Shown: piece by piece, positions 36,315 through 44,915 of the stretch
How the letters are laid out: each line of letters opens with the position of its first letter
How positions within the stretch are numbered: position 1 is the stretch's first letter
Assembly: GCF_000377205.1 (NCBI RefSeq)
Contig: NZ_KB897907.1
Span: 62,001-126,000 of the forward strand
DNA: 64,000 bases
Source of the DNA: Thioalkalivibrio sp. ALJ3
Lineage (GTDB): Bacteria; Pseudomonadota; Gammaproteobacteria; Ectothiorhodospirales; Ectothiorhodospiraceae
Reading direction: 5' to 3'
Position numbers and translations under genes: made by a program
The notes under the pieces: model-generated
The model's database searches: none
Told to the model about the DNA's origin: nothing
The model's input: only the letters and a program-made list of their open reading frames with translations

Positions 36315-36893
36315 TTACTTCGCCTGCCCTCCCAACTCCCGCATTCTTTCCAGCCAGCGTTCACGGCTAGCGGCATTGCCCCCGGACTGCCCGATCAGAG
36401 TGTGGCGCACGGGACCGAAGCCGCAGAAGCGAAAGACGTTGCGCTCCAGGCTTTTCACGCTATGCGCGCGGTAGAACCAGCGGTAGACCGGCGCCGGCAT
36501 GCCCATGGTGACGACGATGCGCACGGAGCGGCCCTTGAGTCGTGTATGGCGCAACTGATTCATATCGCCGTCGGCCACGAAGGATGGCCGAAAGACCTGT
36601 TCCAGAAAGCCCTTGACCAGTGCCGGCATATCGCCCATCCACAGTGGATAGATCAGCACCAGGTGGCTGGCGACCTCGATCAGTTCCTGAGCTTCGAGGA
36701 TTGCGGGAGGCACGGTTGTGTCCAGGAACTCGGCCTGGCTGCGCAGTAGTGGGAAGTCGCGCTGGGCGATCGGGAACCGGTCCACCGCAAGCCCTGCGTG
36801 TTCTGCTCCTTCGTGGTAGGCATCGGCCAGCGCATGGTCGAAGTGGCCTTCGGTCGGGTCAGGGTGGCCCTGCAGGATCAGGATGCGCGCCAT
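36315..36893 (-). CDS. Flavodoxin-fold NAD(P)H:quinone oxidoreductase
   Basis: This 192-residue protein belongs to the flavodoxin_2/KefF-type NAD(P)H dehydrogenase family. It starts ARILILQGHPDP (FMN phosphate loop) and has HLVLIYPLWMGDMPALVKGF, the block that contacts flavin and forms the dimer. It probably reduces quinones or other electrophiles in the cytosol. The frame allows a GTG one codon earlier, but ATG 36893 is preferred. It is upstream of the permease in the same direction with a 46-bp gap. Confidence 0.83.
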   Translation of the reverse strand: MARILILQGHPDPTEGHFDHALADAYHEGAEHAGLAVDRFPIAQRDFPLLRSQAEFLDTTVPPAILEAQELIEVASHLVLIYPLWMGDMPALVKGFLEQVFRPSFVADGDMNQLRHTRLKGRSVRIVVTMGMPAPVYRWFYRAHSVKSLERNVFRFCGFGPVRHTLIGQSGGNAASRERWLERMRELGGQAK

Positions 36894-37059
36894 CACTCAG
36901 TCTCCGACTGTCCAGAAACAAACAGCTCCCCCGAGCGTAGCCCATCATCCGGGTAGCCCGACCGTCCATGATGCTTGGCACCCACACCCAGGTGGACATT
37001 GCATGCCGTTTGCCTACGATGTTTCCAGTACCAGGGTTGTGTAACGGAGATGGGTTGAA

Positions 37060-38007
37060 ATGGCTTTTGATCCGGTGGTTCTGTTCTTTCTGCTGGGGGC
37101 AATTGCCGGGCTGGCCAAGTCGGACCTCAAGATCCCGATGGCCATCTACGAGGCGCTGTCGATCTATCTGCTGCTGGCGATCGGCCTGCACGGTGGCGTG
37201 AAGCTGGCGGAGAGCGAACTCGTACCGCTCATCCTGCCGGGCCTTGCGGTGCTGGCAGTGGGCTCCCTGATCCCGCTGCTGGCCTTTCCGGTGCTGCGCT
37301 GGCTGGGGCATATGCCGCGCGCGGATTCGGCCTCCATCGCCGCGCACTACGGCTCCGTCAGTGTGGTGACGTTCTCGGTGGCGGTCGCCTTTCTCGCGGC
37401 CCGCGGGATCGACTACGAGGGCCACATGGTGGTCTTCCTGGTGCTGCTGGAGATGCCGGCGCTGGTGATCGGGATCCTGCTCGCGCGCATGGGCACGAAG
37501 GGAACGGTGCAGTGGGGCAAGACCATGCACGAGGTGTTTTTCGGCAAGAGCATCTTCCTGCTCGCGGGCGGGCTGGTGATCGGCTTCGTGGCCGGCCCCG
37601 AACTGATGGATCCGCTGGAGCCGATGTTCTTCGACTTGTTCAAGGGAGTGCTGGCCCTGTTCCTGCTGGAGATGGGGCTGGTCGCCTCCAGCCGGATCGC
37701 GGAGGTACGCCAGTATGGGCTCTTTCTGGTGATATTCGCGGTCGTGATGCCGGTGGTCTCGGCGATCCTCGGCATCCTGCTAGGCTGGGGAATCGGCCTG
37801 AGCATGGGTGGCACAGTGCTGCTGGCCACCCTGTATGCGAGTGCGTCCTACATCGCGGCGCCCGCGGCGATGCGTATCGCGGTACCCAAGGCCAACCCCG
37901 CGCTGTCGATCGGTGCCTCGCTGGGGGTCACCTTCCCGTTCAATATCTTCCTGGGCGTCCCGCTGTATTTCTGGATGGTCCAGTGGCTTTACTCGCTGGG
38001 AGGCTAG
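37060..38007 (+). CDS. sbtA: Sodium-dependent bicarbonate transporter SbtA
   Basis: This 315-residue inner membrane protein has about ten hydrophobic segments and the SbtA (DUF897) pattern: LKIPMAIYEALSIYLLLAIG, then RADSASIAAHYGSVSVVTF and, near the end, ATLYASASYIAAPAAMR. SbtA imports bicarbonate with sodium at high affinity. The gene is followed after 4 bp by an SbtB-like PII protein that controls it. In this autotroph it should feed the carboxysome encoded at 53-64 kb. It is shorter than cyanobacterial SbtA, which has a larger central loop. Confidence 0.9.
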   Translation: MAFDPVVLFFLLGAIAGLAKSDLKIPMAIYEALSIYLLLAIGLHGGVKLAESELVPLILPGLAVLAVGSLIPLLAFPVLRWLGHMPRADSASIAAHYGSVSVVTFSVAVAFLAARGIDYEGHMVVFLVLLEMPALVIGILLARMGTKGTVQWGKTMHEVFFGKSIFLLAGGLVIGFVAGPELMDPLEPMFFDLFKGVLALFLLEMGLVASSRIAEVRQYGLFLVIFAVVMPVVSAILGILLGWGIGLSMGGTVLLATLYASASYIAAPAAMRIAVPKANPALSIGASLGVTFPFNIFLGVPLYFWMVQWLYSLGG

Positions 38008-38011
38008 GGCA

Positions 38012-38302
38012 ATGCAATCGGAGGAGATGCTGCTGTTGACGGTGGTCGCCGAGGCCATCCTCGAGGACATCCTCATCGAGGAGGTGCGCCGCCAGGGCGC
38101 GGCGGGTTACACCGTGTCCGACACCCGGGGCTGGGGCAAACATGGCAAGCGCCGAGGCAACTGGCGCCAGGGCGGCAACATCAAGCTGGAGGTGGTCGGG
38201 TCCCCGGATCTGTGCGACCGCATCGCCAAACAGTTCAAGGAGCAGTACGAGGCGGACTACGGCCTGTTGATGTTCACGGCCCCGGTGACACTCAAGAACT
38301 GA
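38012..38302 (+). CDS. sbtB: PII-like regulator SbtB
   Basis: This 96-residue protein has the ferredoxin-like PII fold: LLTVVAEAILEDILIEEVRR, then a basic T-loop (TRGWGKHGKRRGNW) and NIKLEVVGS. SbtB trimers bind adenine nucleotides, including cAMP in cyanobacteria, and plug or tune SbtA. It lacks the C-terminal CGPxGC redox loop found in many cyanobacterial SbtB proteins and ends at TLKN. It is 4 bp after sbtA, so the two are co-translated. Its last 11 bp overlap the convergent thpR. Confidence 0.87.
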   Translation: MQSEEMLLLTVVAEAILEDILIEEVRRQGAAGYTVSDTRGWGKHGKRRGNWRQGGNIKLEVVGSPDLCDRIAKQFKEQYEADYGLLMFTAPVTLKN

Positions 38303-38813
38303 GCCGGGTACGCGCAATCACCCGGTAGGGTCCGGGGGAGCCGCCTTGTCCGGACTCGATCAGCACGACCTCATCGGCATTCCATTGAATGGGATGCTGC
38401 GGTTGGTTGGATTCGGGCGGGAGCGCGAAGCGGCGCAGGGTCACATGCGGCCGGAACGGGTGATCCTCCGGCGTGGCGCCGCAGGTCCGGGTCAGGTCGC
38501 GTGCCCGGTTCGCGAGCGCGTCGAGCTCAGCCGGGACCCTGGAGGGGGCGATCCAGCTGACGCGCGCCCGCTCGAAATGGCCCAGTCGGTCCAGTGTGAG
38601 CGGGAAGACTTCCTGTTCCAGCGTGCCGATCTCCTGGGCGATGCAGTCGGCCTGGGTGGCGGGCATGGTACCGGCAAAGGCCAGGGTCAAATGCAGATGG
38701 GCCCTGGGTATGGGCCGGCCCGGGCCGCCCAGGCGTTTCGCCTCTTCATCCAGCATCCCGCGCGTGGTGTCGTCGGGCCACAGCGCGAGGAACACGCGGC
38801 GTACATCGTTCAA
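38292..38813 (-). CDS. thpR: RNA 2',3'-cyclic phosphodiesterase ThpR
   Basis: This roughly 173-residue 2H-family enzyme has the two histidine motifs HLTLAF and HVTLRR. It acts on 2',3'-cyclic RNA ends and was first named for 2'-5' RNA ligase activity. The best start is TTG 38813, which follows GAGGAG and gives NDVRRVFLALWPDD, a normal family N-terminus. A longer frame to 38894 has no support and overlaps the response regulator. Confidence 0.85.
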   Translation of the reverse strand: MNDVRRVFLALWPDDTTRGMLDEEAKRLGGPGRPIPRAHLHLTLAFAGTMPATQADCIAQEIGTLEQEVFPLTLDRLGHFERARVSWIAPSRVPAELDALANRARDLTRTCGATPEDHPFRPHVTLRRFALPPESNQPQHPIQWNADEVVLIESGQGGSPGPYRVIARTRLSS

Positions 38814-38854
38814 GGCGTCTCTCCTCGACCCGGTCAGCCGCCCGGTCAGACCCC

Positions 38855-40156
38855 TCAAGGGCGGGGCAGGTTCTCGCGCTGGCGGCGTTCCCACAGGGTT
38901 TTGCGGCTGATGCCCAGGGCGCGGGCGAGTTCGGTTTCGGTCATCTGGGCCTGGTTCTGCTGCACGAAGCGTCGGAAGTAGTCATTGAGGCTCGACCCCC
39001 CTGTATGCCCATCGCCATTGGCCGTGGTCGGGGCCAGTCCCAGGTGGTCCGGCTCGATCCGGCCGTCCGGGCTCAGCACCCAGCCGCGTTCCAGGGCATT
39101 CGCCAGTTCGCGCACGTTGCCCGGCCAGTCGTGGGACTCGAGCGTTCGTTGCGCGGCCGGGGTGAGTTCGGTGGGTGGTCCGCCATTCCCTGCCAGGTCG
39201 GCGAGGAAATGTCGGGCCAGCGCCGGGATATCCTCGCGGCGCTCGCGCAGCGGCGGGATGAACAGCTCCAGCACGCGCAGTCGGTAGTACAGATCGGCAC
39301 GAAAGGCCTGCTCCCCGATCATCGCCTCCAGGTCGCGATGCGTGGCCGCCAGCAGGCGGACATCGACCTTGAGGTTTTCGTTCGCGCCGACCGGGCGGAT
39401 CTCGCCGTCCTGTAATACGCGCAGCAGGCGTGCCTGCGCCGCCGGGGCCAGTTCGCCGATCTCGTCCAGGAACAGCGTGCCGCCGTGGGCGGCCTGGATC
39501 AGGCCGGTGCGTGCCTTGACGGCGCCGGTATAGGCGCCCTGGGCATGGCCGAACAACTCGGCCTCGACCAGCCCCTCGGGGATGGTTGCGCAGTTAACGG
39601 CAATGAACGGCCCGGCCGCGCGCGAGCTGAGCCGATGCAGAGCCCGCGCGGCGAGTTCTTTGCCGGTGCCCGATTCGCCGCGCAGCAGTACGGTGGACTG
39701 AGTGGTCGCGACACGGCGGATCTGGTCGCGCAGGAGTTGTATGGGCGCACTGTCTCCCACCAGGCCCAGACCATCGTCGACGGAATCGCGATCACCGGTC
39801 GCCGTTGTGCTGGCGCGCAACGCCGCGCGCAGAGTGAGCAGCAGGGCATCGTGGTCAAAGGGCTTGGCGATGTAGTCGGCCGCGCCTTCCTTCATGGCGG
39901 TGACCGCGGACGGGACCGAGGCGTAACTCGTCATGATGACCGTGGGGGTTTGACCGGTCTCCGCGAGTAGCTCGATGCCCTCGCCGTCGGGCAGGCGCAG
40001 GTCCACCAGCATCAGGTCCGGCAGTTCGTCGCTCAGGGCGGTGCGGGCGCTGGCGAGGTCTTCGGCCAGGCGCACCTGGAAGCCGTGGTGCTCCAGGAAC
40101 CGACGTACGGCACGGCGGATCGGGGCTTCGTCGTCAACCAGAAGGATGCGCGTCAT
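38855..40156 (-). CDS. NtrC-family sigma-54 response regulator (CbrB-like)
   Basis: This 433-residue regulator has a receiver domain (LLVDDEAPIRR, phospho-acceptor in LMLVDLRLPDGEG). The AAA+ domain has GESGTGKE and the sigma-54 contact loop reading GAYTGA instead of the usual GAFTGA. A Fis-type helix-turn-helix lies at the end (ELARALGISRKTLWERR). It activates sigma-54 promoters when phosphorylated. It overlaps the histidine kinase gene by 4 bp, so it is its partner. The pair resembles CbrA-CbrB of Pseudomonas. Confidence 0.9.
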   Translation of the reverse strand: MTRILLVDDEAPIRRAVRRFLEHHGFQVRLAEDLASARTALSDELPDLMLVDLRLPDGEGIELLAETGQTPTVIMTSYASVPSAVTAMKEGAADYIAKPFDHDALLLTLRAALRASTTATGDRDSVDDGLGLVGDSAPIQLLRDQIRRVATTQSTVLLRGESGTGKELAARALHRLSSRAAGPFIAVNCATIPEGLVEAELFGHAQGAYTGAVKARTGLIQAAHGGTLFLDEIGELAPAAQARLLRVLQDGEIRPVGANENLKVDVRLLAATHRDLEAMIGEQAFRADLYYRLRVLELFIPPLRERREDIPALARHFLADLAGNGGPPTELTPAAQRTLESHDWPGNVRELANALERGWVLSPDGRIEPDHLGLAPTTANGDGHTGGSSLNDYFRRFVQQNQAQMTETELARALGISRKTLWERRQRENLPRP

Positions 40157-43119
40157 GCGTGGTCGCCATCGGGTTTGTGTCGCGGCAGGATCAGGATAAA
40201 ACGCGCCCCGCCATCCGGACGGTTCGCGGCCATCAGGGTACCACCGTGGTCGCGCACAATGCTGTAGGCGACCGGCAGGCCGAGTCCGGTGCCGTGGCCG
40301 GCGGGCTTGGTGGTAAAGAACGGCTCGAACAGCCGCTCCAGGCTGGATTCATCGATCCCCGGCCCACGGTCGTCGATGATCAGGTGGATATTGCGCCCGC
40401 GCGCGCTGGCGCTGATCGACACCGTCGCATTCTCGGGTGAGGCCTGTTCGGCGTTGGTCAGCAGGTTGATGAACACCTGCAGCAGGGTCGCGTGCGAGCC
40501 GCGCAGATAGAGGGCTTCGAGGCCGCTCAGTTCGAAGCGCAGATCCTTGCGCCCGGCCAGGCGGGTGAGGCGGATCGCCTCGTGGACGATGGCATCCAGC
40601 GCGATGGTCTCGAAATGCCCGGCGGAGGGGCCTTCGTCGGCATGGGCGAACGTGACCAGCGACTGCACGATCGCATTGATGCGCCGTGTCTGCGCGAGGA
40701 TGTCCTCGGCGGCGCCCCGGACCTCTTCCGGGTCCTCCTCCAGCGGGAGGTTTTGCGCCAGCGAGGCGATGCCCGTTAGCGGGTTGCCGATCTCGTGCGC
40801 GACCCCGGCGGCAAAGCGCCCGATCGAGGCCAGGCGGTCACCGTGGGCGATTTCGGATTCCAGCTGGGCGCGCTCGGTGATGTCCTCGATCAGGACGATG
40901 CGGCCCTCCAGCCGCCCCTGACCATCCTGGAGCGAGGATTTGTGGAGGTTCAGCCGCCGGTTGCCCTCGGGCAGGTCGACGTTGAGCTTGTACCACTGGC
41001 GATCCGGGCTTTCGATAAAGGCCGTTAGCAGCCCTGCCCAGGGGCTGTCGAGTTGCTGGATATTGCACCCGACGGCCCGATTCGTGGGGATCGTGGTCAG
41101 CCTGGCCAGCGCCTGGTTCCAGCCGGTGATCTCGCCCGTGGTGCCGAGGCTTGCAACGCCGAGCGGGAGTTCGTGAAGGATCTGGCGGTGGAAGCGGCGC
41201 AAGGCGTCCAGTTCGGCTGCCAGGCCCGACAGGGGCAGGGACCGGGTCTCGAGCTGTTCCTCCACCCGGCGCAGGCTCTCGCTGAGGGTGTGGCGCCCGG
41301 CCGCATCGAGACGCAGGTGCTGGTCCACGATCATGCGCGCGAGCACCGGGCCCAGTAGGCCCGACAGGTTGCGTTCGATCCGTTCGCGCAGCGAGCGCAG
41401 GTCGCCGCGCGAACGGGTGTGGCGTGGCAGACCGAGGTCGTCGAGGGCTCGCTGTACCTCGTGGCGCGCGGCGCTGGCGCCGAGCGTGGCGGCCAGTGCG
41501 GTCTCCATCTCGGCGACGTCGCCCGCCAGCGGCAACCCACCGCCGGTCCCGGCCGACTCGTTGGGACAGCAGGCGCGTCCGGCCTCGGTCTCCTCGCGGT
41601 TGGGGCGTGTCAGTAGCGAGCCGAGCACGAACAGCACGGCATTGATGCCGAGGCTGCACATCAGGGCAAAGCTCCACGGGTCCAGTGCCTCGGCCTGGAG
41701 CAGGGCTTGCGGGTCCGGGTAGCCAGTCACGATGCCAGCCTCGGCCATCAGCGGCAACACCAGCGTAAACGCCCAGCCGGCGATTCCCGCGCAAAGACCC
41801 AGCAGGAACCCGACGCGGTTGGCCTGCTTCCACAGCATCAGCCCAATCAGCCCCGGCAGCAGCTGGGCCACGGCGGCAAACGAAATCAGGCCCAGCTGGG
41901 CCAGGCCCTCGACCACCTGCAGCAGGCCGTAGAACGCGTAGCCCAGACCGATGATGAACACGATCCACAGCCGGCGTCCCCAAAGGAGTCGGGAGTAGAG
42001 GTTGGCGGCGGCGCTGTCCTCGTCGTGCAGGCGAGTGAGCGGCGAGAGGTAATTGGTCCCCATGTGGGCCAGGGCCAGCGTGGTCACGATCATCATCGCG
42101 CTGGCGGCAGAGAGTCCGCCAATGAACACCAGCAGGGCCAGCGAGGGCGAATCGAGCATGCCGGCGATGCCGATTGCGTAGTAGTTGGTGTCGATGCCGA
42201 GCCCGGCCGACTCACCGGCCCAGTAGAGCACCGGCATCGGCAGATTCAGCAGGAGCAGGAAGGCGGGAAAGGCCCAGGCAGCCCGGTTGAGCGCCGCCGG
42301 GTTGATGTTCTCGGTAAACAGCATGTGGAACTGACGCGGCAGCAGGAAGGCGGCGGCAAACGCCAGGATCATCATCGCGAACCAGCCGCCCTCGCGCACC
42401 GGCGCATACAGTGCATCCACGGCCTCCGGATTCTCGGTGAGCCAGGTGTCCAGGCCGGAGAACCCGCCGAACACCGCGTACAGCGCGACTGCGGTTATCC
42501 CGAGGATCGCCACCAGCTTCACGATGGACTCGAACGCGATGGCCAGCACCAGCCCCGTGTGTTTCTCGCGCGGCGCGATATGGCGGGCGCCAAACAGGAT
42601 CGCGAACAACGCGATGGTGGCACTGAAGGTCAGGGCGAGCAGGTGCGGCGGCGTCTCGGCCGTTAGCACACCGGCGGATTCGGCGACCGCCTTGATCTGC
42701 AGCGCGATGTACGGAAGCACCCCGGCCAGCATGAACAGCGCGACGATCGGGCCGGTCCAGCGGCTGCGGTAGCGGAACGCGAACAGATCCGCCAGTGAGG
42801 TGAGCTGCTGCTCGCGGGTCAGGCGCAGGATCGGGCGCAGTAGCCACGGGGTGGCGGCGAAGGCCAGGGTCACGCCCAGGTAGATCGTCAGGTACAGGTA
42901 GCCGTGGTCCGCGAGGAAACCGAGGTTGCCGTAGAAGGTCCAGGACGTCGCATAGACACCCAGCGACAGGCTGAACACCCAGCCATTGGCCGCGATGCGC
43001 CCGACGCGCGGAACGCGATCGGCCAGGAAGGCGATCCCGAACAGCAGGGCCAGATAGGCCACGCCGACGGCGTAGATCAGGCCCAGGCTAAGGGTCACGG
43101 CGATCCCCGGCAAAGACAA
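40153..43119 (-). CDS. SSS-transporter-domain sensor histidine kinase (CbrA-like)
   Basis: This 988-residue membrane protein fuses a sodium/solute symporter (SLC5) domain of about 13 helices (residues 1 to about 500) to a linker, a PAS-like domain (about 640-740, LGTTGEITGWNQALARL) and a kinase core. The H-box is RFAAGVAHEIGNPLTGIASL and the ATP-binding part has DDRGPGID and GHGTGLGLPVAYSIV. The architecture matches CbrA and CrbS, which sense or move small carbon compounds. TTG 43119 and TTG 43113 are the only early starts, and both overlap the upstream small gene, suggesting coupled translation. Confidence 0.9.
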   Translation of the reverse strand: MSLPGIAVTLSLGLIYAVGVAYLALLFGIAFLADRVPRVGRIAANGWVFSLSLGVYATSWTFYGNLGFLADHGYLYLTIYLGVTLAFAATPWLLRPILRLTREQQLTSLADLFAFRYRSRWTGPIVALFMLAGVLPYIALQIKAVAESAGVLTAETPPHLLALTFSATIALFAILFGARHIAPREKHTGLVLAIAFESIVKLVAILGITAVALYAVFGGFSGLDTWLTENPEAVDALYAPVREGGWFAMMILAFAAAFLLPRQFHMLFTENINPAALNRAAWAFPAFLLLLNLPMPVLYWAGESAGLGIDTNYYAIGIAGMLDSPSLALLVFIGGLSAASAMMIVTTLALAHMGTNYLSPLTRLHDEDSAAANLYSRLLWGRRLWIVFIIGLGYAFYGLLQVVEGLAQLGLISFAAVAQLLPGLIGLMLWKQANRVGFLLGLCAGIAGWAFTLVLPLMAEAGIVTGYPDPQALLQAEALDPWSFALMCSLGINAVLFVLGSLLTRPNREETEAGRACCPNESAGTGGGLPLAGDVAEMETALAATLGASAARHEVQRALDDLGLPRHTRSRGDLRSLRERIERNLSGLLGPVLARMIVDQHLRLDAAGRHTLSESLRRVEEQLETRSLPLSGLAAELDALRRFHRQILHELPLGVASLGTTGEITGWNQALARLTTIPTNRAVGCNIQQLDSPWAGLLTAFIESPDRQWYKLNVDLPEGNRRLNLHKSSLQDGQGRLEGRIVLIEDITERAQLESEIAHGDRLASIGRFAAGVAHEIGNPLTGIASLAQNLPLEEDPEEVRGAAEDILAQTRRINAIVQSLVTFAHADEGPSAGHFETIALDAIVHEAIRLTRLAGRKDLRFELSGLEALYLRGSHATLLQVFINLLTNAEQASPENATVSISASARGRNIHLIIDDRGPGIDESSLERLFEPFFTTKPAGHGTGLGLPVAYSIVRDHGGTLMAANRPDGGARFILILPRHKPDGDHA

Positions 43120-43261
43120 CGGCGACCAGCAGGATGAAAGCCGCCCAGCCCGCGAACGGCCACCACCAGGCCGGCGTCAGGTGCGCGACCCAGATCACCA
43201 GTGGGCTGAGGAAGAGCAGCGCACCAAGCAGGGCGACCAGGATCGCGCGTGAAGACTCCAT
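43088..43261 (-). CDS. Small membrane protein overlapping the kinase gene (CbrX-like)
   Basis: This 57-residue protein has two hydrophobic segments separated by a Trp-rich turn (VAHLTPAWWWPFAGW) and a charged end (AGDRRDP). Its 3' end overlaps the TTG start of the CbrA-like kinase by 32 bp. In Pseudomonas a small frame called cbrX sits in the same place before cbrA and couples its translation. This looks like the counterpart, but I base that on position and size rather than clear homology. An in-frame TTG at 43285 would add eight residues. Confidence 0.6.
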   Translation of the reverse strand: MESSRAILVALLGALLFLSPLVIWVAHLTPAWWWPFAGWAAFILLVAVVFAGDRRDP

Positions 43262-43353
43262 GGTCAGCGTCCCGGATTGCGCCAATGCGGCCTGCGACGG
43301 GGCGCAGGCCGTGGCGCGAATGTGGCGGTGGACAGGCGCAGCATGGCCGCAGT

Positions 43354-44295
43354 CTACCTCGCGAGATTGCGGGCGGGCACGCCGGTGGCTAGTGGCAAGC
43401 GGGTCGCCAGGGGGCGCTCGGTCAGACGGTCCAGTGCCTCGGCCAGCTGGGTAGCGGGACGGTCGGGATGATCGTGATCGCTGGGTGTCAGTCCGATCCA
43501 GGTCAGAAGCGAGGCGAGCTGGGCGCGTGTGGTGTCCTCGCGCAGGCCGTCGGCGCCCGTCGTTTTGGACAGCTTCTGGCCACCTGCGGCGATCAGCACG
43601 GGGTGGTGCGCGTAGCGGGGCCAGGGTGTGGCCAACGATTGATACAGCTGCATCTGACGGGGGGTGGATCCCAGCAGATCGACTCCGCGAACCACGTCGG
43701 TCACCCCCAGCTCGAGATCGTCCACGACGGTGGCCAGCTGGTAGGCAAACAGGCCATCCGCGCGGCGGACGACGAAGTCACTGCCGAGGGCCTCGAGGTC
43801 GAAGGCGACCGGGCCCAGGAAACGGTCTTCCACATCCCAGTGTGACTGCACGGCGCGGGCGCGGAACGCTCGCGGCGGGTGTCCGGCCGGCGGGCCGTGG
43901 CGACAGGTCCCGGGGTAGATCGGGCCTTCCCAGCCCGGTTTCCCGTTTTGGGCGAGGTCGCGCCGGGTGCAGGCGCAGCCAAAGGCGAGGTCCCGCTCCA
44001 GCAGGTGCTCGAGCGCGGCCTGGTATGTCGGGGTGCGGTTGCCCTGGCGGGTGACCGGGCCGTCCCAGTCCAGGGCGAAGGCCTCGAGTGCCGAAAGGAT
44101 CGCGGCCTCCGCGCCCATCTGGACACGAGGGGTGTCGATGTCGTCGATCCGCAGGTGCCAACGGCCATGGTGGCTGCGGGCATCCAGCCACGAGACGACG
44201 GCGGCGAACAGGGAACCGGCATGCAGCGGGCCGGAGGGGGTGGGGGCAAAGCGCCCCACGTAAAGGGCGCCTTGATTCGGGCTGGCGGTGGTCAT
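43354..44295 (-). CDS. gluQ: Glutamyl-Q tRNA(Asp) synthetase
   Basis: This 313-residue paralogue of glutamyl-tRNA synthetase attaches glutamate to queuosine in tRNA-Asp. It has GRFAPTPSGPLHAGSL (HIGH motif) and KLSKTTG (KMSKS loop), and it ends before the anticodon-binding domain of GltX, which identifies it as GluQ/YadB. A cluster of cysteines (FGCACTRRD, then GTCRHG) is where the family binds zinc. dksA lies just upstream, the arrangement found in many gammaproteobacteria. Confidence 0.94.
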   Translation of the reverse strand: MTTASPNQGALYVGRFAPTPSGPLHAGSLFAAVVSWLDARSHHGRWHLRIDDIDTPRVQMGAEAAILSALEAFALDWDGPVTRQGNRTPTYQAALEHLLERDLAFGCACTRRDLAQNGKPGWEGPIYPGTCRHGPPAGHPPRAFRARAVQSHWDVEDRFLGPVAFDLEALGSDFVVRRADGLFAYQLATVVDDLELGVTDVVRGVDLLGSTPRQMQLYQSLATPWPRYAHHPVLIAAGGQKLSKTTGADGLREDTTRAQLASLLTWIGLTPSDHDHPDRPATQLAEALDRLTERPLATRLPLATGVPARNLAR

Positions 44296-44323
44296 GGCAC
44301 GGCATCCTGCCGCCAGTGGCGTA

Positions 44324-44776
44324 TTACGCCATCTGTTTTTCCTTGATCTCCGCCAGCTGCTTGCAGTCGATGCACATCGTGGCGGTTGGACGGGCCTCCA
44401 GTCGGCGGATGCCGATCTCGACGCCGCAGGTTTCGCAGTAGCCGTAATCCCCGGTGTCGATCTTGCGCAGCGCCTCGTCGATCTTCTTCGACAGCTTGCG
44501 CTCGCGATCGCGGGCACGAAGCTCCAGGCCGAATTCCTCTTCCTGGGTGGCGCGGTCGGCCGGGTCCGCGAAATTCGCGGCGTCCTGGCGCATGTGGCCC
44601 ACGGTACGGTCGACCTCTTCGGCCAGCTCCTGGCGCCATGCCCGCAGCAGGCTGCGGAAATGATCGAGCTGTTCCGTATTCATGTACTCTTCGCCGGACT
44701 TCGGCTCGTAGGGCGCGATGCCTCCGGCAACCATGTGCTTGGTGGAGGGGTGGTCCTGATTCTTGTCAGCAGCCAT
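44324..44776 (-). CDS. dksA: RNA polymerase-binding transcription factor DksA
   Basis: This 150-residue factor works with ppGpp at promoters by reaching into the RNA polymerase secondary channel. It has the coiled-coil region (EEVDRTVGHMRQDAANFADP, which holds the functional DxxDxA-type tip near ADPADRA). A C4 zinc finger follows (YCETCG and MCIDCK). The start ATG 44776 gives MAADKNQDHPS; a longer frame has no support. It is followed by gluQ 28 bp later. Confidence 0.95.
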   Translation of the reverse strand: MAADKNQDHPSTKHMVAGGIAPYEPKSGEEYMNTEQLDHFRSLLRAWRQELAEEVDRTVGHMRQDAANFADPADRATQEEEFGLELRARDRERKLSKKIDEALRKIDTGDYGYCETCGVEIGIRRLEARPTATMCIDCKQLAEIKEKQMA

Positions 44777-44915
44777 GCGGGCATTCTCTCCGGCTGGAAA
44801 AATAAGGCGCACTTAGTATCAGAGACAGCTCGGCTGGGCAAGTCCCGTGCCAGAGTTTTTGGGCGCTCCCCGAAGCGAACCCCCCTTTATCAGCTACATA
44901 CCCAGAGGAACTCGG

